From assembly GCF_001640025.1 (NCBI RefSeq), contig NC_031672.1, positions 558,001 to 622,000 of the forward strand: a DNA stretch of 64,000 bases, given 5' to 3'. Positions 21,362 through 33,066 of the stretch are shown one piece after another. Each line of letters opens with the position of its first letter. Within the stretch, counting starts at the first letter, position 1. The position numbers and the translations under genes were made by a program. The notes beneath the pieces were generated by a model. The model worked only from the letters and a program-made list of their open reading frames with translations, made no database searches and had not been told where the DNA came from. Source of the stretch: Sugiyamaella lignohabitans (lineage: Eukaryota > Ascomycota > Dipodascomycetes > Dipodascales > Trichomonascaceae).

Positions 21362-21868
21362 TTTGTATGCTTTTTCTAAGTAGTTTTCTTTTGGTTTGAT
21401 TTTCTTAGATTCCTCGTACTTCAAATAAGTACTTTCAGTCAATATTTTCTCTAATATATGCAATATTGTCAAAAACTAGTTGGATCTGAAATGTTTGCTA
21501 AGATAGATAATTTCGTAGCCGCAATAAACCCGGTTCTAGCTCGCTTTTTGCAAATGCAGTCTATTTTTCTCCTACAAAATCAACTTCTATACGTCGACTT
21601 GTCTATTCCCACCGGATAAAAATACCAAACAACTGAACCACACCAATAAAAAAATAAAAGAATGATTCTCTGAAGCAATCTATAGTCTAATCTGAGGTAG
21701 CAAAATACGGAGTTTTGTGAATCATTCCCGGATCTGAAATTTCACATTTTCAGCCTTACGATTGACATTCAGATCTGGAGAGATAAGAGGTGTCAGATCA
21801 AAAACATATAAAACGAATCATTCGGTTTGTAGTCAGAGTCGCTTTTAGTGGCTACAGATGTTCGAGAT
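21362..21868. promoter_or_regulatory. FSF1/PPT2 divergent promoter
   Basis: About 500 bp of AT-rich sequence between two divergent genes, both with mitochondrial products. No repeat copy or clear site was found. Confidence 0.4.
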
Positions 21869-22267
21869 ATGGCAGTTCGAGGTATCGGAAATGACATTCT
21901 CGTGACGTCGCGAATTGCTAGGTTTATGACCGATCCGCGAAAGCTGAACCGATTCGCACGACGAATTCTACATCCAGAGCATGAAATTCCTCGGTTTGAA
22001 AAACTTCTGAATAATAACGGGCCAGTTTCTGAGCAAATCCAGTTCCTCGCGTCCACATGGGCTGCTAAAGAAGCTCTGTACAAAAGCTTGGATCCTGCAG
22101 ATCAAAAAAAATGTCGCTTCAACGAATGGTATCGCACGACGGCTTCTCCGTCAAGTTCACAGAGAATCATGGCTCACGAGAACCATCCTCGTAACGAAAA
22201 GTTTTTACTCACACTATCTCATGACGGCGATTATACCTCTGCATTTGTATTACGAATAAACGACTAA
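21869..22267 (+). CDS. PPT2: Mitochondrial holo-ACP synthase (phosphopantetheinyl transferase)
   Basis: The protein is 132 residues, slightly shorter than yeast Ppt2. It has the two AcpS-type motifs: GIGNDIL at 6-11, with the Mg-binding Asp9, and WAAKEALYK at 64-72, with Glu68. The enzyme moves 4'-phosphopantetheine from CoA to mitochondrial acyl carrier protein, needed for lipoate synthesis, respiratory-complex and Fe-S assembly. The start at 21869 is the first ATG; the frame extends 21 bp upstream to a GTG only. A half repeat begins 56 bp after the stop, in the gap to convergent GUA1. Confidence 0.88.
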   Translation: MAVRGIGNDILVTSRIARFMTDPRKLNRFARRILHPEHEIPRFEKLLNNNGPVSEQIQFLASTWAAKEALYKSLDPADQKKCRFNEWYRTTASPSSSQRIMAHENHPRNEKFLLTLSHDGDYTSAFVLRIND

Positions 22268-22322
22268 AAACCCCAGAGCAGTAGCTCCTTCCGCGACAGA
22301 GTTCTCTCATACCGAGTCGTAA

Positions 22323-22382
22323 CGACTCGAGCGCAGCGAGAGGAGCCTGGGGGCCTGGGGCGCAGCCCCAGCCGCCGGAGGC
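22323..22382 (-). repeat. GC double-hairpin repeat, long-B half (copy 7)
   Basis: Intact 60-bp unit, A loop GCA, in the PPT2/GUA1 convergent gap. Confidence 0.93.
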
Positions 22383-22464
22383 AGACCAGGTCAGAAGTAA
22401 ATATTAAGTCGAAGTCGTATAAATTATTTTAAATGGTCTATAGAGGGCGTTGTCGGCAAAAGAT

Positions 22465-24048
22465 TTACTCCCATTCGACAGTGGCAGGAGGCTTGGAGGT
22501 GATGTCGTAGACCACACGGGCAACACCATCAACCTCGTTAACAATTCTCTTGGCGACATTTTTAAGGAAGGCGGCATCAAAAATGTACCAATCGGCAGTC
22601 ATGAAGTCCGAAGTTTCAATTGCACGAAGGGCAATAACTTGTTCGTAAGTACGTTGGTCACCCATGACACCAACAGACTTGACGGGAAGAAGACAAGCAA
22701 AAGCTTGAGAAATCTTGTCGTAGATACCAGCCTTCTTGATCTCCTCAATGTAGATATGGTCGGCGTGACGAGCGATCTTGATCTGCTCAGGAGTGACCTC
22801 ACCGAGGATACGGATAGCAATACCAGGACCAGGGAAAGGATGTCTCCAGACAAGGTCGTGAGGAATTCCCATCAACTCACCCAAAGCACGAACTTCATCC
22901 TTGAACAATTCACGCAAAGGCTCAATAAGCTTGAGTTTCATATCTTCTAAAAGACCACCGACGTTGTGGTGAGTCTTGATAGTTTGAGAAGGACCCTTGA
23001 AAGAGATACTTTCAATGACATCGGGGTAAAGAGTTCCTTGAAGCAAGTACTCAATCTCACCACCAGCCTTGGGTTGAATACGAGCGGCCTCACGCTCGAA
23101 AATGTGGATGAAAGTGTTACCAATGATCTTACGCTTCTTCTCAGGGTCAGTAACACCCTTGAGCTTGGAAAGGAACTCATCAGCAGCATCAATAACAGTG
23201 AGGTTAATACCCAAACCATCACTAAGAGTCTTCTTGACCTCGGCACACTCATTGAGTCTCATGACACCGTTATCAACAAGAATAGCATGGAATCGATCAC
23301 CAATGGCCTCCTTCATGAGCTTGGCAGCAACAGTGGAGTCGACACCACCAGAAACAGCACCAATAACTTCACCGTGCTCACCGACCAAAGTACGGATTCT
23401 CTCAATTTCAGTGTGGATAAAGTTCTTCATGTTCCACTTCTGATCAGCTTGACAGATATCGATAGCAAAGTTTCTTAACAATTGCTTACCCTTGGTAGTA
23501 TGAGTCACCTCGGGGTGGAATTGAATACCCCAGATATTCTCCTTCTCATGGGCAATAGCAGCATAAGGAGAGTTGTCGGTAGTAGCAATGGTCTTGAATC
23601 CAGTGGGCAAGTCGTTCAACTTATCACCGTGGGACATCCAAACTTGGAAGTTGTCAATTCCGTGGAAGAGCTTGTTGTCGCTATCCTTGACATGAATGGT
23701 AGCATGACCATACTCTCTGTGCTCACCACGAGCGACTCCACGACCATTAATCCAGGCAAGTTCTTGCATACCATAACAGATACCAAGAATAGGGACATCG
23801 AGCTTGAAAACATCGTGATCAACATGAGGAGCATCCTTATCATAAACAGAGTAGGGACCACCTGACAAGATAACACCCTTAGGCTTCCAAGTGAGCTCAG
23901 AAATCTTTTGGGTACATGGCAGCATCTCAGCATAGACATTGAATTCACGCAATCTTCTGGTGATCAAGTGAGAGTACTGAGAACCGAAATCTAGAACCAA
24001 AATGGTGTCAAAGACAGCAGACACCTCGACAACTGGTTCAGAGGACAT
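22465..24048 (-). CDS. GUA1: GMP synthase (glutamine-hydrolysing)
   Basis: The 527-residue protein converts XMP to GMP using ATP and glutamine, the last step of guanylate synthesis in the cytosol. The class I amidotransferase domain comes first, with Cys91 in GICYGMQ and His178/Glu180 in QFHPEV. The ATP-pyrophosphatase domain follows, with P-loop SGGVDS at 233-238, then the dimerisation domain ending in VEWE. Length is nearly that of the yeast enzyme (525). I chose the ATG at 24048, where [10 protein letters not shown] precedes the conserved [12 protein letters not shown]. The frame is open 222 bp further upstream through a poly-T-derived Phe tract that is not protein-like. Codon use is strongly biased. 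Confidence 0.98.
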   Translation of the reverse strand: MSSEPVVEVSAVFDTILVLDFGSQYSHLITRRLREFNVYAEMLPCTQKISELTWKPKGVILSGGPYSVYDKDAPHVDHDVFKLDVPILGICYGMQELAWINGRGVARGEHREYGHATIHVKDSDNKLFHGIDNFQVWMSHGDKLNDLPTGFKTIATTDNSPYAAIAHEKENIWGIQFHPEVTHTTKGKQLLRNFAIDICQADQKWNMKNFIHTEIERIRTLVGEHGEVIGAVSGGVDSTVAAKLMKEAIGDRFHAILVDNGVMRLNECAEVKKTLSDGLGINLTVIDAADEFLSKLKGVTDPEKKRKIIGNTFIHIFEREAARIQPKAGGEIEYLLQGTLYPDVIESISFKGPSQTIKTHHNVGGLLEDMKLKLIEPLRELFKDEVRALGELMGIPHDLVWRHPFPGPGIAIRILGEVTPEQIKIARHADHIYIEEIKKAGIYDKISQAFACLLPVKSVGVMGDQRTYEQVIALRAIETSDFMTADWYIFDAAFLKNVAKRIVNEVDGVARVVYDITSKPPATVEWE

Positions 24049-24903
24049 TTTTATGGATTTGTTAATGAATAGAAAAATTAATAAATCCAGAAATCTAGAT
24101 ACTGGTTTCTTTGGATGATTTGATGAAGATTCAATCACCTGTGAATAGATATGAAAAGTATTAGTGGGAACTAGGGGCTTCTCGAAAGATACACCGAGCC
24201 AAAAAAAAAAAAAAAAAAAGAAAAAGAAGAGATCGTGAACTGCTTGGCCGTATCTATAAAAATATTTCATATCTCTTGCAGACTCATCTGCTATCTATAG
24301 TTTCAGGTACTTTACCCCAGCCCCGAAAATTTCTTCTGCCCTAACCGCTATCTTTTGGTGGGCCTAGACATGTTTGGTTGGTTGTCTCAGGGGGCAGTTG
24401 GTTATTATCGTTCATTATTTATTTCTGATAGAGCGGAAATGGTCTATTGAGCCAGTATTTAATTGTCAGTGTAAATGATTTCTCTAGTCTATGAGATACT
24501 CTGACCAAGCACGTGAAACTCTATATAGAACGAGGAATCACTGATCTATTTTAACTCTAAAACCTACTTTGAGATCTCTGATTCTCTCTCTTTATTGATA
24601 ATTTGAGAAATAGCAGTGAATTGTCTTAGAAGACCAAATCAATCTACCAGTCTACTCACTATAAAAAGATGTGCAACTGTATTTCCCTTTTTGGACATAT
24701 AATAGAACCTCAACATGAAGCATGGATCCGCTGATATAATAAAAGGGGATCTGATCTTAGAACTTCTGAACAAGCATTGGAATTGAATTAACAGTGGACT
24801 TTTATGCAGATTGAATGAGTATTTTTGACTTGGTCAATTGGTTAATATACTAAGAAGAGCGATCATAGAAGAGGGATTGAATAAGAAATATCAGATCGAA
24901 GCA
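24049..24903. promoter_or_regulatory. GUA1/RAM2 divergent promoter
   Basis: This gap contains a 19-base A tract at 24201-24219 (T tract on the GUA1 sense strand) about 150 bp before the GUA1 start. Such tracts often exclude nucleosomes in yeast promoters. No repeat copy lies here. Confidence 0.45.
24201..24219. repeat. Poly-A tract of 19
   Basis: Lies in the GUA1 promoter/leader (poly-T on its sense strand). Confidence 0.85.
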
Positions 24904-25980
24904 ATGGCAACTACGTATGACTGGTCGGACCTCAAGGCCATTCCACAGAATGATGGAGGTAAGCCCCTGGCCCCTATTTCATACAATGCAGAATACGTTG
25001 CGGCTATGAACCTGTTAAGGGGAGTAATGGCAGTTGAGGAATATTCGGAACGAGCGTTGGCATTGACTGCTGAAGTCATTGAGATGAATCCTGCTCATTA
25101 TACAGTTTGGGAGTACAGATCCAGGATACTGAAAAGTATTGGCAAGGATATAGTCCCAAAAGACAAAAGACTCGTGCCGGACGGTGATGAAGATTTCGAT
25201 ATTGTGGACTTTGCGGACTGGTTAAATGCTACTTCTCTTGATAATCCCAAGAATTATCAGGTTTGGAACTATCGTCAACTGCTAGAACCTGTCCGTAGCG
25301 ACAATCCCGAATCAAAGATATTTTACCTGATGGAACTGGAGCTTGTACGGGATGTGATATCAGATGATACCAAAAACTTTCATGCCTGGTCCCATTTGAA
25401 GTGGGTGGTTAACAGGGTCTCTGAGAGGTACGAAGAGAGCGGTGGATCATCTACAATATCTAAAGCAGACTCTGACGATAAAGCTCAAGAAAAGACTGCT
25501 GAAGAGTCAGATTTTACAGAAGTTTTCTCACTTAAAGGACAGTTGAAATTCAGTGATTTGTTTATAGAAGAAGATGTGTACAATAACTCAGCCTGGAGCT
25601 ACAGGTACTTTGTTCACAGTCAGTGGGGCATTCTCAGTAAAGTCGAGCTCGCTGCTAGTGAAGAGCGGTTCAATGAGGAAATAAATTACGTTAAAGAGCG
25701 TATTGCTCTAGCTCCTCAAAATGAGGCTGTATGGACGTATCTTGTGGGCATATATGACAAATATGACCATGACGCCCATCCACTTGATGAACTAGAGTCC
25801 TTATGTATACAATATGCCGCTGCCGACCATATTGAATCGTCTCACGCACTTGAGCTACTTTTACGGATTTATGAACAACGACAAGATAAAGCAAAGGCCT
25901 CGGCAGCACTGGACACTCTCGAAAAACTACTGCCAATGAGATCCGGATACTGGGAATACAAACGACGCTCATTAGGTTAG
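24904..25980 (+). CDS. RAM2: Protein farnesyl/geranylgeranyl transferase type I alpha subunit
   Basis: The 358-residue protein carries the prenyltransferase-alpha repeats as HYTVWEYR (65-72), NYQVWNYR (117-124), NFHAWSHL (158-165), NNSAWSYR (227-234) and a later NEAVWTYL. The alpha subunit pairs with Ram1 (farnesyltransferase) or Cdc43 (geranylgeranyltransferase I) to lipidate CaaX proteins such as Ras and Rho in the cytosol. The substrate isoprenoids derive from the mevalonate pathway served by ERG12 nearby. A Ser/Lys/Glu-rich insert at about 178-202 is probably a surface loop. Start chosen at the first ATG (24904); the frame runs 66 bp upstream without ATG. Confidence 0.94.
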   Translation: MATTYDWSDLKAIPQNDGGKPLAPISYNAEYVAAMNLLRGVMAVEEYSERALALTAEVIEMNPAHYTVWEYRSRILKSIGKDIVPKDKRLVPDGDEDFDIVDFADWLNATSLDNPKNYQVWNYRQLLEPVRSDNPESKIFYLMELELVRDVISDDTKNFHAWSHLKWVVNRVSERYEESGGSSTISKADSDDKAQEKTAEESDFTEVFSLKGQLKFSDLFIEEDVYNNSAWSYRYFVHSQWGILSKVELAASEERFNEEINYVKERIALAPQNEAVWTYLVGIYDKYDHDAHPLDELESLCIQYAAADHIESSHALELLLRIYEQRQDKAKASAALDTLEKLLPMRSGYWEYKRRSLG

Positions 25981-26732
25981 GCTATAAACCTATGAGGTTT
26001 CTCAAGGTATTTGAACCAGCAGGACATTGACTTTGGTAAGTTTGTAACGAATGGTTCTCTGATCGTTGGAAATCATATACTGAGCCTTAGTTCTGTATTA
26101 GTGTAACTCCTACCAGCTATACCTGGTCGCAGATGTCGTATATAGATAGCTTCAGTATACTTGTAGCTATTCATTTCTCACTGAATTGTAATACACAGCC
26201 GAAAATGTCTTCTGAAATGTATCTTCTAAATGGGACTGCTATCTGTAGGATAATATAGCAGATCCAAGGCAAATCCAAGGATAAAAAAATTAAAAAAATT
26301 AAAAAAAAAATTAAAAAAAAAAGATAAACATGATATGAATTGCTAAAAGCAAAAAGGATTTGTTGGCAAAAAGATGAACTACAGCACCTTCTGTTCACGC
26401 CTGGTCTCCCACGGCATTACTGATCAAGGCTCTCAGAGGCTTGAATATGATTGATCGGACGGGAAATCTTATTTTACTCTGGATATGGCCGTAGCTGAAA
26501 ACCACTTTCTGCTCTTGCCTTTAACTTAATCATCAGGCAGCTATATTCTCTCCATATTTGGCTTATGTTATTGATATCGAAAGCAATTTTCATAGTGGAC
26601 TTTGCAGTAATCATATTCTAAACCCTCCTAGTCGAGCATAGGTCGTCTGAACACTATCAAACAGAATTGGAAGACTAATCATAAAATTGAATTACTAACG
26701 ACGAATAAATAGAAACAAAAAAATCACTAATA
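25981..26732. other. Convergent gap RAM2/dehydratase
   Basis: About 750 bp, AT-rich, with an A-rich low-complexity run at 26281-26322. This is one of two convergent gaps without a GC-rich repeat copy. No gene seen. Confidence 0.5.
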
Positions 26733-27803
26733 TCAATAGAGAGGAACTCCATATTCTTTAGAATATTGCTCAAGGATTTCCCAGTTAACAGCTGTGCCTC
26801 CACAGACAACTACTACCAGAACAGAGTCCGCAGAAAGACCAGGCACGACTTCATGGATGCGGTTTGTATATAAAGGGGCCAGAGCAGTACCACATGCTGC
26901 TTCAATTAAAAGCTTGTGGTCATTTGCGAATTCGATACAGGCTGTTGCAGCTTCAGCGTCACTGACAGTCATAGAATGGGTGGGATGTTTATGCATGGCG
27001 TAGTCGATAGTTTCTCTAGTGACTGAAACTGTCGAAAGAGATCTTGCAATGGTGGAGGGATGCTCAACACGAACCTGCTGGCCACCAGATTTGATAGATT
27101 TATTAAGAGTTGCACACCCCTCAGTCTCAACTGCTAAAATAGGCACATCTTGCCAATTAGCCTTTTGGAAGCCTTGGACAAGACCATTGAACATGCCTCC
27201 GCCCCCTACAGAGCAAATCACAGCAGAGGGCTTCTTTTGCCCAAGAATGCTCATCTGAGAAACAATCTCACTTGCCAAAGTAGAATTTCCTTCCCATACA
27301 AGCTCATTATCATAAGGATGACAGTAAACAGCGGGTAAATCAGAAGAAGGAATCAACTCTTCTCGCAAATACTTATCGGAGTCGGCAATATATTTGCCAT
27401 GTACGACAACATTTGCACCAGCACGTCTGATTCTCTCGACCATTGCTACTGGAGTGCTAATAGGTACACATACCGTGCACTTTTGTTTATAAAGCTTAGC
27501 AGCATAGGCGGTTGCACATCCAGCATTTCCCCCAGATGAACTGAAAAAGTGGAATTGTGAACCAAATGGAGAACTGCGAATGGTTTCGTAGACAAGGTTT
27601 CCAAGTCCACGAGATTTAAAAGAGCCTGATGGTTGTACTTGTTCCAGCTTCAAGTATACTGAGCAACCAACTCTCTCTGATAAATATAGCGAGGGGATAA
27701 GAGGAGTCTCAATATAAGGAAGTGGCAGGGGATTGGGCCTTTCCAATTCAGATGAAGGTAGAACCGTAGGAGTAGGTGTCATATTCTCACAAATAATAGA
27801 CAT
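26733..27803 (-). CDS. CHA1: L-serine/L-threonine dehydratase, PLP enzyme (CHA1-like)
   Basis: The 356-residue fold-type II PLP enzyme has the cofactor Lys63 in PSGSFKSRG, the substrate loop SSSGGNAG (88-95) and the phosphate-binding loop SVGGGG (198-203). This matches catabolic serine/threonine dehydratases, which release ammonia plus pyruvate or 2-oxobutyrate. In S. cerevisiae Cha1 allows growth on serine or threonine and is mitochondrial. No C-terminal ACT domain is present, so this is not the biosynthetic threonine deaminase Ilv1. No strong mitochondrial presequence is visible, so a cytosolic enzyme of the SDL1 type is possible. Start ATG at 27803. Confidence 0.85.
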   Translation of the reverse strand: MSIICENMTPTPTVLPSSELERPNPLPLPYIETPLIPSLYLSERVGCSVYLKLEQVQPSGSFKSRGLGNLVYETIRSSPFGSQFHFFSSSGGNAGCATAYAAKLYKQKCTVCVPISTPVAMVERIRRAGANVVVHGKYIADSDKYLREELIPSSDLPAVYCHPYDNELVWEGNSTLASEIVSQMSILGQKKPSAVICSVGGGGMFNGLVQGFQKANWQDVPILAVETEGCATLNKSIKSGGQQVRVEHPSTIARSLSTVSVTRETIDYAMHKHPTHSMTVSDAEAATACIEFANDHKLLIEAACGTALAPLYTNRIHEVVPGLSADSVLVVVVCGGTAVNWEILEQYSKEYGVPLY

Positions 27804-29293
27804 TGTTAAATTTATGTTGAATTATTCCAGGAAATAAAAAAAAATGAACAAGCAAGAGGAGATTCCTGTCCAACGGTGGTAGCTTATCTTTTGCCTATCA
27901 ATCAGTATGCACTTCCACTGCGATGGCTTCTATGCGGGTCGAGTGATTGTTGAAATCAAACGCTGTCGGGTTGAATTGATACTAATAATATTGGTAAAAA
28001 ATTGAATACAAAGAAGATTCAAAAAAAAGAGTTAACGGAACGGCACCCGGCCACAGACAATTTATATTTATAAGATTTGCTACCATCCCTTATCAGTAGA
28101 TGATAACCATTTCGTAAGTTGACGCAGGCCAGACGCGGCACAAGCACCGAGTAAGATGCATGTGTGGACCGGGCCAGACTGAGTACAAGCAGCCATCTGA
28201 CAAGAGTACTAAAAATATATCCCAAAACAGAAATATCGCCATTGGATACGGAATTTGTGTGTGCCAAAAGATATCACCGAGTCAAGCTCGTGGTGGGGTA
28301 GGTCACTATTTACACGGTCTCACATCGGATAGCGGTACCATGGGAGCCGGGCTATCATTTTTATTCCGCCAAACTGAATATGCGGGGGCTACTAAGAGAC
28401 CGAGTCACATACCTAATAGAAGACCGGGTATAGAGCAAACCGTGCAAGAAAAACTGAGTAACAAGAATATGAAACAGACCGGGTTGGCTGAGTTGGCGGA
28501 ATAGCCAGCCAAACAACCTGCCAAGTTAGCCTGCCAAATCAGCACAACTGTTACATTTAATTTTAAACCCAACAATGGCAAAGGAATTGGTCACGACTTA
28601 ATTTAACAACATGTGCCAGCTGGTCTAATATTAATATCCCGTAGGGGCAGTCATCCCTTATCGAAATTGGTATGGCACCAGGTCACGATTCCTTATCTAG
28701 CACCGCCGATAGCCGATGCCCACACACGACGTGACTTTACGCAGTGATTTCGTTTACGATTAATCTCAGCCACAGTATTTGTGTAAAAAAAATAATGGTA
28801 CACGTATTCATTAACTCGTAATAAAAGAAAAGAAATAAAAGAAACGAGATTACCGCCGGAAACAGCTGAGAGCACTGTCTGCCGGTATTATAGTCGCATA
28901 TGCAGGGACGACCGTTAGATCTCATCGTTATATGCACATGAGGTTAGAGCAAGCATTTCATGAGAAGACCATGGAAAGCACTCGGTCTTAGTACGCTGCT
29001 GTCTTCGCATCGCACTCTATTTATCCAACTGCTATGGACTATAAATTTAGAAAGTAGAAACTTGATTGGTATCATTCTTTGGTAGGACCCTGTGTCCGCC
29101 GATCACGACATATTCATCGATTTCACTCATTACTACTTCAATTCACCGTCACGGGACAGGGATGGCTCGCAAAGCGAGCACAACGGGGTCTGGGGCAGTG
29201 CCCCAGCCGCCGGAGGCTAAAAAAAGGATAACAAAAAACATTAATAAACACAATACTTAAATACACAACAGGATAGAAAACCAGGAGCTTTTT
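27804..29293. other. Intergenic upstream of the dehydratase, downstream of NOG1
   Basis: About 1.5 kb. Open frames at 28160-28504 and elsewhere have no family support. A half repeat (29165-29217) lies 76 bp after the NOG1 stop. An A-box-like stretch near 28480 has no B box downstream, so no tRNA is called. Confidence 0.5.
29165..29217 (-). repeat. GC double-hairpin repeat, short-B half (copy 8)
   Basis: B hairpin GCTCGC-AAA-GCGAGC and A loop AGT. It lies 76 bp downstream of the NOG1 stop. Confidence 0.92.
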
Positions 29294-31237
29294 TTAACGT
29301 CTTTGGGTCTTGCCCATTCCACGCTTACCACTGAACAAATGCTTGGGGATACTAGCGGTGGTGTGTCTGTCACCCTCACCGGCACGGGCGGCTCTGTTAC
29401 GGTCACGTTGGTCCAATTTGGCCAGACGCTCGGCCTTAGAACGCTTCGAGGCACCAACACCGTCATATCTACGATCGGATTGATCTCTCTTGGGGATACG
29501 GGCAGTGTCGATAACAGGACCCTCTTGTTGGTTCATGACGACATCTTGACCAGTTGCAGTCTCAGCACGAGCAGCCAAAGCTCTGGCTCTGGTGGAAACA
29601 GCAGAAGCATCAACACCAATATTGTCGAAATGAGTCTCCATTTGAGACAGAGTTCTCTTGGCCAGCTTACGTGGAATGACACCACCTCTATTCTTGATGG
29701 TACGCTTGGATCTAGCAGCATTAAGCATCAGCTTGTGCTTATTACGGATCCACTCGGCCTTGGCAGCAATCTCTTCATCCTCACTGTTATCCATGTCATC
29801 ATCGTCAGAATCGTAGAATCCTTGTTGCTCGAGCTTCTCTTCTTCTTCCTCAAGAGCTTGCAACTTGGCAGAAATTTCAGGATCAATGAAATCGTAGACA
29901 TTCTTACCGTCGAGAAGCTCAGGAATAATATCATGTTTCCAGGCCTCGTCTTCCAAAATGTATGCATCTTTATAGTCAGGTTGGAATACTCCGGCACCAC
30001 CATTTTCGATTTCAATATCCTTTTGCAATCTACGGCGGTTGGGGTCTTCAGGGTCGTAGCTTGTAGCTCGTTCAAGTGCGCCAGCAGGCACAAATGGATC
30101 ACGAGCAACAGGAACATCGTCACGAGGAGAGGGACGGGCCACGTGGATCTTGTTAAGAATGCTATTAATTCTTGATGACGACTTCATCTTCTGTTCAATA
30201 CGAGCGGTAAGCAACTTGTCACAGGCCTTGTTACGGACGTCCATGATACCTTCTTCAGTGTGACAAGAGGCTTGCAAAATCTCGACAGTCATGGATCCAT
30301 CAGTAGCAGTCATAGATTTGAGCAAAGCCTGCTTTTCCTCGTCAAGATCTTGAGGCTTGACCAGATCGATCTTGTTAATAACAACCATAACCGATTTGTT
30401 GGCAAACAAAGGCTTGATAGAGTGGAAAAGTTTGACTTGGTCGGCCACTGAGAAACCACACTGCTCAGACAGATCCATAAAGTAAAGAACACATGATCTG
30501 ATGTGGGCAATAGCATAAATAGACTGCATTTCAATGTTGTTCATTTCCTCGGTAGGACGATCCAAGATACCAGGGGTATCAATAGCTTGGAATCTCAAGT
30601 ACTTGTAATCGAAGTGACCAACATAAAGCGATTTGGTAGTAAAGGCATAAGGTTGAACTTCGACATCAGCTCTGGTAATGCTTTTTAAGAATGACGACTT
30701 ACCGACGTTGGGGTAACCACAGATAAGTAAGGTTCTAGTATTGGGATCAATACTTGGTAAACGACCCAAATGTTGACGAACCTGTTCTAAATATAATAAA
30801 GCATCCTTGAGTCTCTTAACAATAGTAGCCATACGACCCATGGCGGCTCTCTTGAGCTGTTTACATTGGAACAAAGACTGACCAAATTTAAGCAAACGAA
30901 CATAATCTCTGGAAACCTGTTCAACCAAAGACTTGGCTCTAGAAACTGCTGCTAGCGACACTTTATAGTGGTTCTTCTCATATAAAGTATCCAACAAATC
31001 TCTGTGGAAAGGATGGATCTCGTTGATATTGGGGAATGAGTCGACAATCTGTTGAAGCTTCTCACTGAATCCATCTGCTGTGTAACGAACCTTTCTCATA
31101 TAAAAAGCACGAATACGAGTGATCTTGAAACCAGCACGGATAACCGTGGGAGTCTTACGCTGTGTTCTGTTAAGAACAACGTCCAAGAACTCGTTGGCAT
31201 TAGGAATGGTAGGGATATCTTTCCAAGTTAACTGCAT
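29294..31237 (-). CDS. NOG1: Nucleolar GTPase for 60S ribosome assembly
   Basis: The 647-residue protein has the same length as yeast Nog1. The N-terminal helical domain is followed by an Obg/TRAFAC GTPase domain with G1 GYPNVGKSS at 174-182, G3 DTPG at 220-223 and G4 NKID near 287. The long C-terminal region has acidic tracts (DSDDDDMD) and a basic end ([11 protein letters not shown]). Nog1 binds pre-60S particles in the nucleolus, where its C-terminal tail threads the exit tunnel; it is released in the cytoplasm by Drg1. Start ATG at 31237. A 20-base T tract lies about 290 bp upstream, and codon use is strongly biased. Confidence 0.98.
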   Translation of the reverse strand: MQLTWKDIPTIPNANEFLDVVLNRTQRKTPTVIRAGFKITRIRAFYMRKVRYTADGFSEKLQQIVDSFPNINEIHPFHRDLLDTLYEKNHYKVSLAAVSRAKSLVEQVSRDYVRLLKFGQSLFQCKQLKRAAMGRMATIVKRLKDALLYLEQVRQHLGRLPSIDPNTRTLLICGYPNVGKSSFLKSITRADVEVQPYAFTTKSLYVGHFDYKYLRFQAIDTPGILDRPTEEMNNIEMQSIYAIAHIRSCVLYFMDLSEQCGFSVADQVKLFHSIKPLFANKSVMVVINKIDLVKPQDLDEEKQALLKSMTATDGSMTVEILQASCHTEEGIMDVRNKACDKLLTARIEQKMKSSSRINSILNKIHVARPSPRDDVPVARDPFVPAGALERATSYDPEDPNRRRLQKDIEIENGGAGVFQPDYKDAYILEDEAWKHDIIPELLDGKNVYDFIDPEISAKLQALEEEEEKLEQQGFYDSDDDDMDNSEDEEIAAKAEWIRNKHKLMLNAARSKRTIKNRGGVIPRKLAKRTLSQMETHFDNIGVDASAVSTRARALAARAETATGQDVVMNQQEGPVIDTARIPKRDQSDRRYDGVGASKRSKAERLAKLDQRDRNRAARAGEGDRHTTASIPKHLFSGKRGMGKTQRR

Positions 31238-31529
31238 TTTGGAATATTAGGAATATAATGAATCAAGCAAAACAAAAAACCCACAACAATAAATCAACCT
31301 TAGGACTTAGCAAGATCAAAGCCAGAAATCAACTGATCCAGTGCTCGACGTATAAATAAAGACGAAAACAAATAGAAATACCACTATCTATTCTCTGAGA
31401 AACAAGCACTAACCAGTTCTCTAATTCTAGTGACTGTGATGTCTACGTTTGAGCCACAAAAAAATTCAGGCCTTGTAAAACCAGGGTCTGCAGAACTAAA
31501 AACTTTCACCTCAATATTTTTTTTATCAC

Positions 31530-31549
31530 TTTTTTTTTTTTTTTTTTTT
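31530..31549. repeat. Poly-T tract of 20
   Basis: Lies about 290 bp upstream of the NOG1 start. Confidence 0.85.
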
Positions 31550-31655
31550 GGAAGTACCTGCACCTCCTAGCTATAGCACTATCGTCTGAAAAATTCTCCT
31601 ATCGAGTACATTCAGCCGTGCGTTAGTCCCTGCATGGGTTTTTGACTGGGAATGT

Positions 31656-31715
31656 GCCTCCGGCGGCTGGGGCTCCGCCCCAGACCCCGTGGCTCCTCTC
31701 GCTACGCTCGAGTCG
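31656..31715 (+). repeat. GC double-hairpin repeat, long-B half (copy 9)
   Basis: Intact 60-bp unit with GCTACGCTC in the B part, about 420 bp upstream of NOG1. Confidence 0.92.
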
Positions 31716-32392
31716 TTGTTTGGGGGTCTCAGACTGATATATATGCTTCTGAGTTATAAAAACAAGACCAAACCGGTATATGAAGTCCCTTTCTCAACCT
31801 GCATACACAAGCTAACACACCTACTGCCCAGTCAATGTACCACCAATAATAACCTGGCTGCCAAATGGCACAGTTCAACCAAACTATACATTGAATGAAA
31901 CTTTCTTTTCACAATTCCGCTTCTGAATTCTAGTGACTATGCGACATCTCATTGCAGCTGCATGCAAGTACGATGCAGGGCCTACCTTAGTGGACAGAGG
32001 GAAGAAGAGGCATGACAACCCTAGCACTCTATTTCTTATAGATAGAATTAGCCATTCTAATATCTGCTGAAATAAAGTAAACAAGCTCTAATCAAGTAGC
32101 TGCTCTAAGAAGAATATCTCTATGAATTCTTTGACTCTGATAATGGTCTTATACATTGACACAAAGAAAACCAAGCAGTTTGAAGTGTAGAAAATTTTCT
32201 TTGAGCCTAATTTATATGAAACTTTGCTACTGAAACCATAGGTACTTCTCACATGGTCTAGATAATAAGCCAGCCTGAGGAGCCTGTAACATGGAATATA
32301 CGTGTGTGGTTTTCTGGAAAGAGGTCACATATTATGAATTCCTGCCCTTTCTTCTAAAACCCTGTATCCGTCTTGGGGGATCGTAAGAAATC

Positions 32393-32449
32393 ACTCGAGA
32401 ATAGCGAGAGGAGCCACGGGTCTCGGGCAGAGCGCCAGCTGCCGGAGGC
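32393..32449 (-). repeat. Worn GC repeat, long-B half (copy 10)
   Basis: Recognisable ACTCGAG...GCGAGAGGAGC and GCCGGAGGC, but the A stem (CTCGGGC/GCGCCAG) no longer pairs fully. Confidence 0.8.
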
Positions 32450-32773
32450 AGCAGGACCCCCTGAGTAAATCTAGCCAATAGAGCCAGAGGGGGGCGACAT
32501 GTCAATTTAATTCTAAGAAGCGCTTTGATGTTTCGAAACAGCTTCTCAAACTGGAAGACATCTTATTTCGAATACTTTATGCTACAAGTACACTGTACTG
32601 CACACCCGAGCAGACAGCGAGCTGTAGATGTTTTTCACTAGTCTCCTTTCAGTTTGAAGGTATTACCAGGGGGATCCTTGCTGAATAGGGGATAGCCAGT
32701 ACACAAATACCGCTGCCAGGATCTGCAGTTTCCCCTGGATTTTCCCAGTATAGACCAGGTACGACGTCGATCT

Positions 32774-33013
32774 ATGTCATCGATTCGGCAGCAGATCTCA
32801 TCTCCTCAGATGTCCATCCAAAGCCGACTTTCTCTCCGCCAAATCACCACAAAATTAGAAACTATAACAGGCCAGAAAGTATCTAAGAAGCTACAGCAGA
32901 ACAAGAGTCCAGTATTAACTCCTACCACACGACTCATACCTCACATTCGCCCAGGCCCGTCCTTTACACCTGAAATATCTCCAAAAACGAAACTAACGAC
33001 TCTCGCACTCTAA
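32774..33013 (+). CDS. Small ORF of 79 codons, doubtful
   Basis: It begins with ATG and encodes a basic Ser/Gln/Thr-rich peptide without a recognised domain. Its main support is position: a repeat copy begins 54 bp after its stop, as after several firm genes, and the next candidate frame ends facing it at 33183. Without homology this may be a chance frame. Confidence 0.25.
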   Translation: MSSIRQQISSPQMSIQSRLSLRQITTKLETITGQKVSKKLQQNKSPVLTPTTRLIPHIRPGPSFTPEISPKTKLTTLAL

Positions 33014-33066
33014 CCACCCACCCACTCCCTACTGCCCAACCCACGTACTTTATTCTACCCAACGTC

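Larger units (their letters stand above)
31238..32773. other. Intergenic upstream of NOG1
   Basis: This contains a T20 tract (31530-31549), a half repeat (31656-31715) and a decayed copy (32393-32449). No gene recognised. Confidence 0.5.

Noticed and set aside
22465..24270. Longer GUA1 start at 24270
   Set aside because: The extra N-terminus is a Phe run encoded by the poly-T tract and precedes the normal start context of the protein.
28160..28504. 114-codon frame upstream of the dehydratase gene
   Set aside because: No family match and non-biased codons; it lies in a promoter region.
28480..28560. A-box-like TTGGCTGAGTTGG suggesting a tRNA
   Set aside because: No B box or T arm follows at a workable distance, and no cloverleaf can be drawn.
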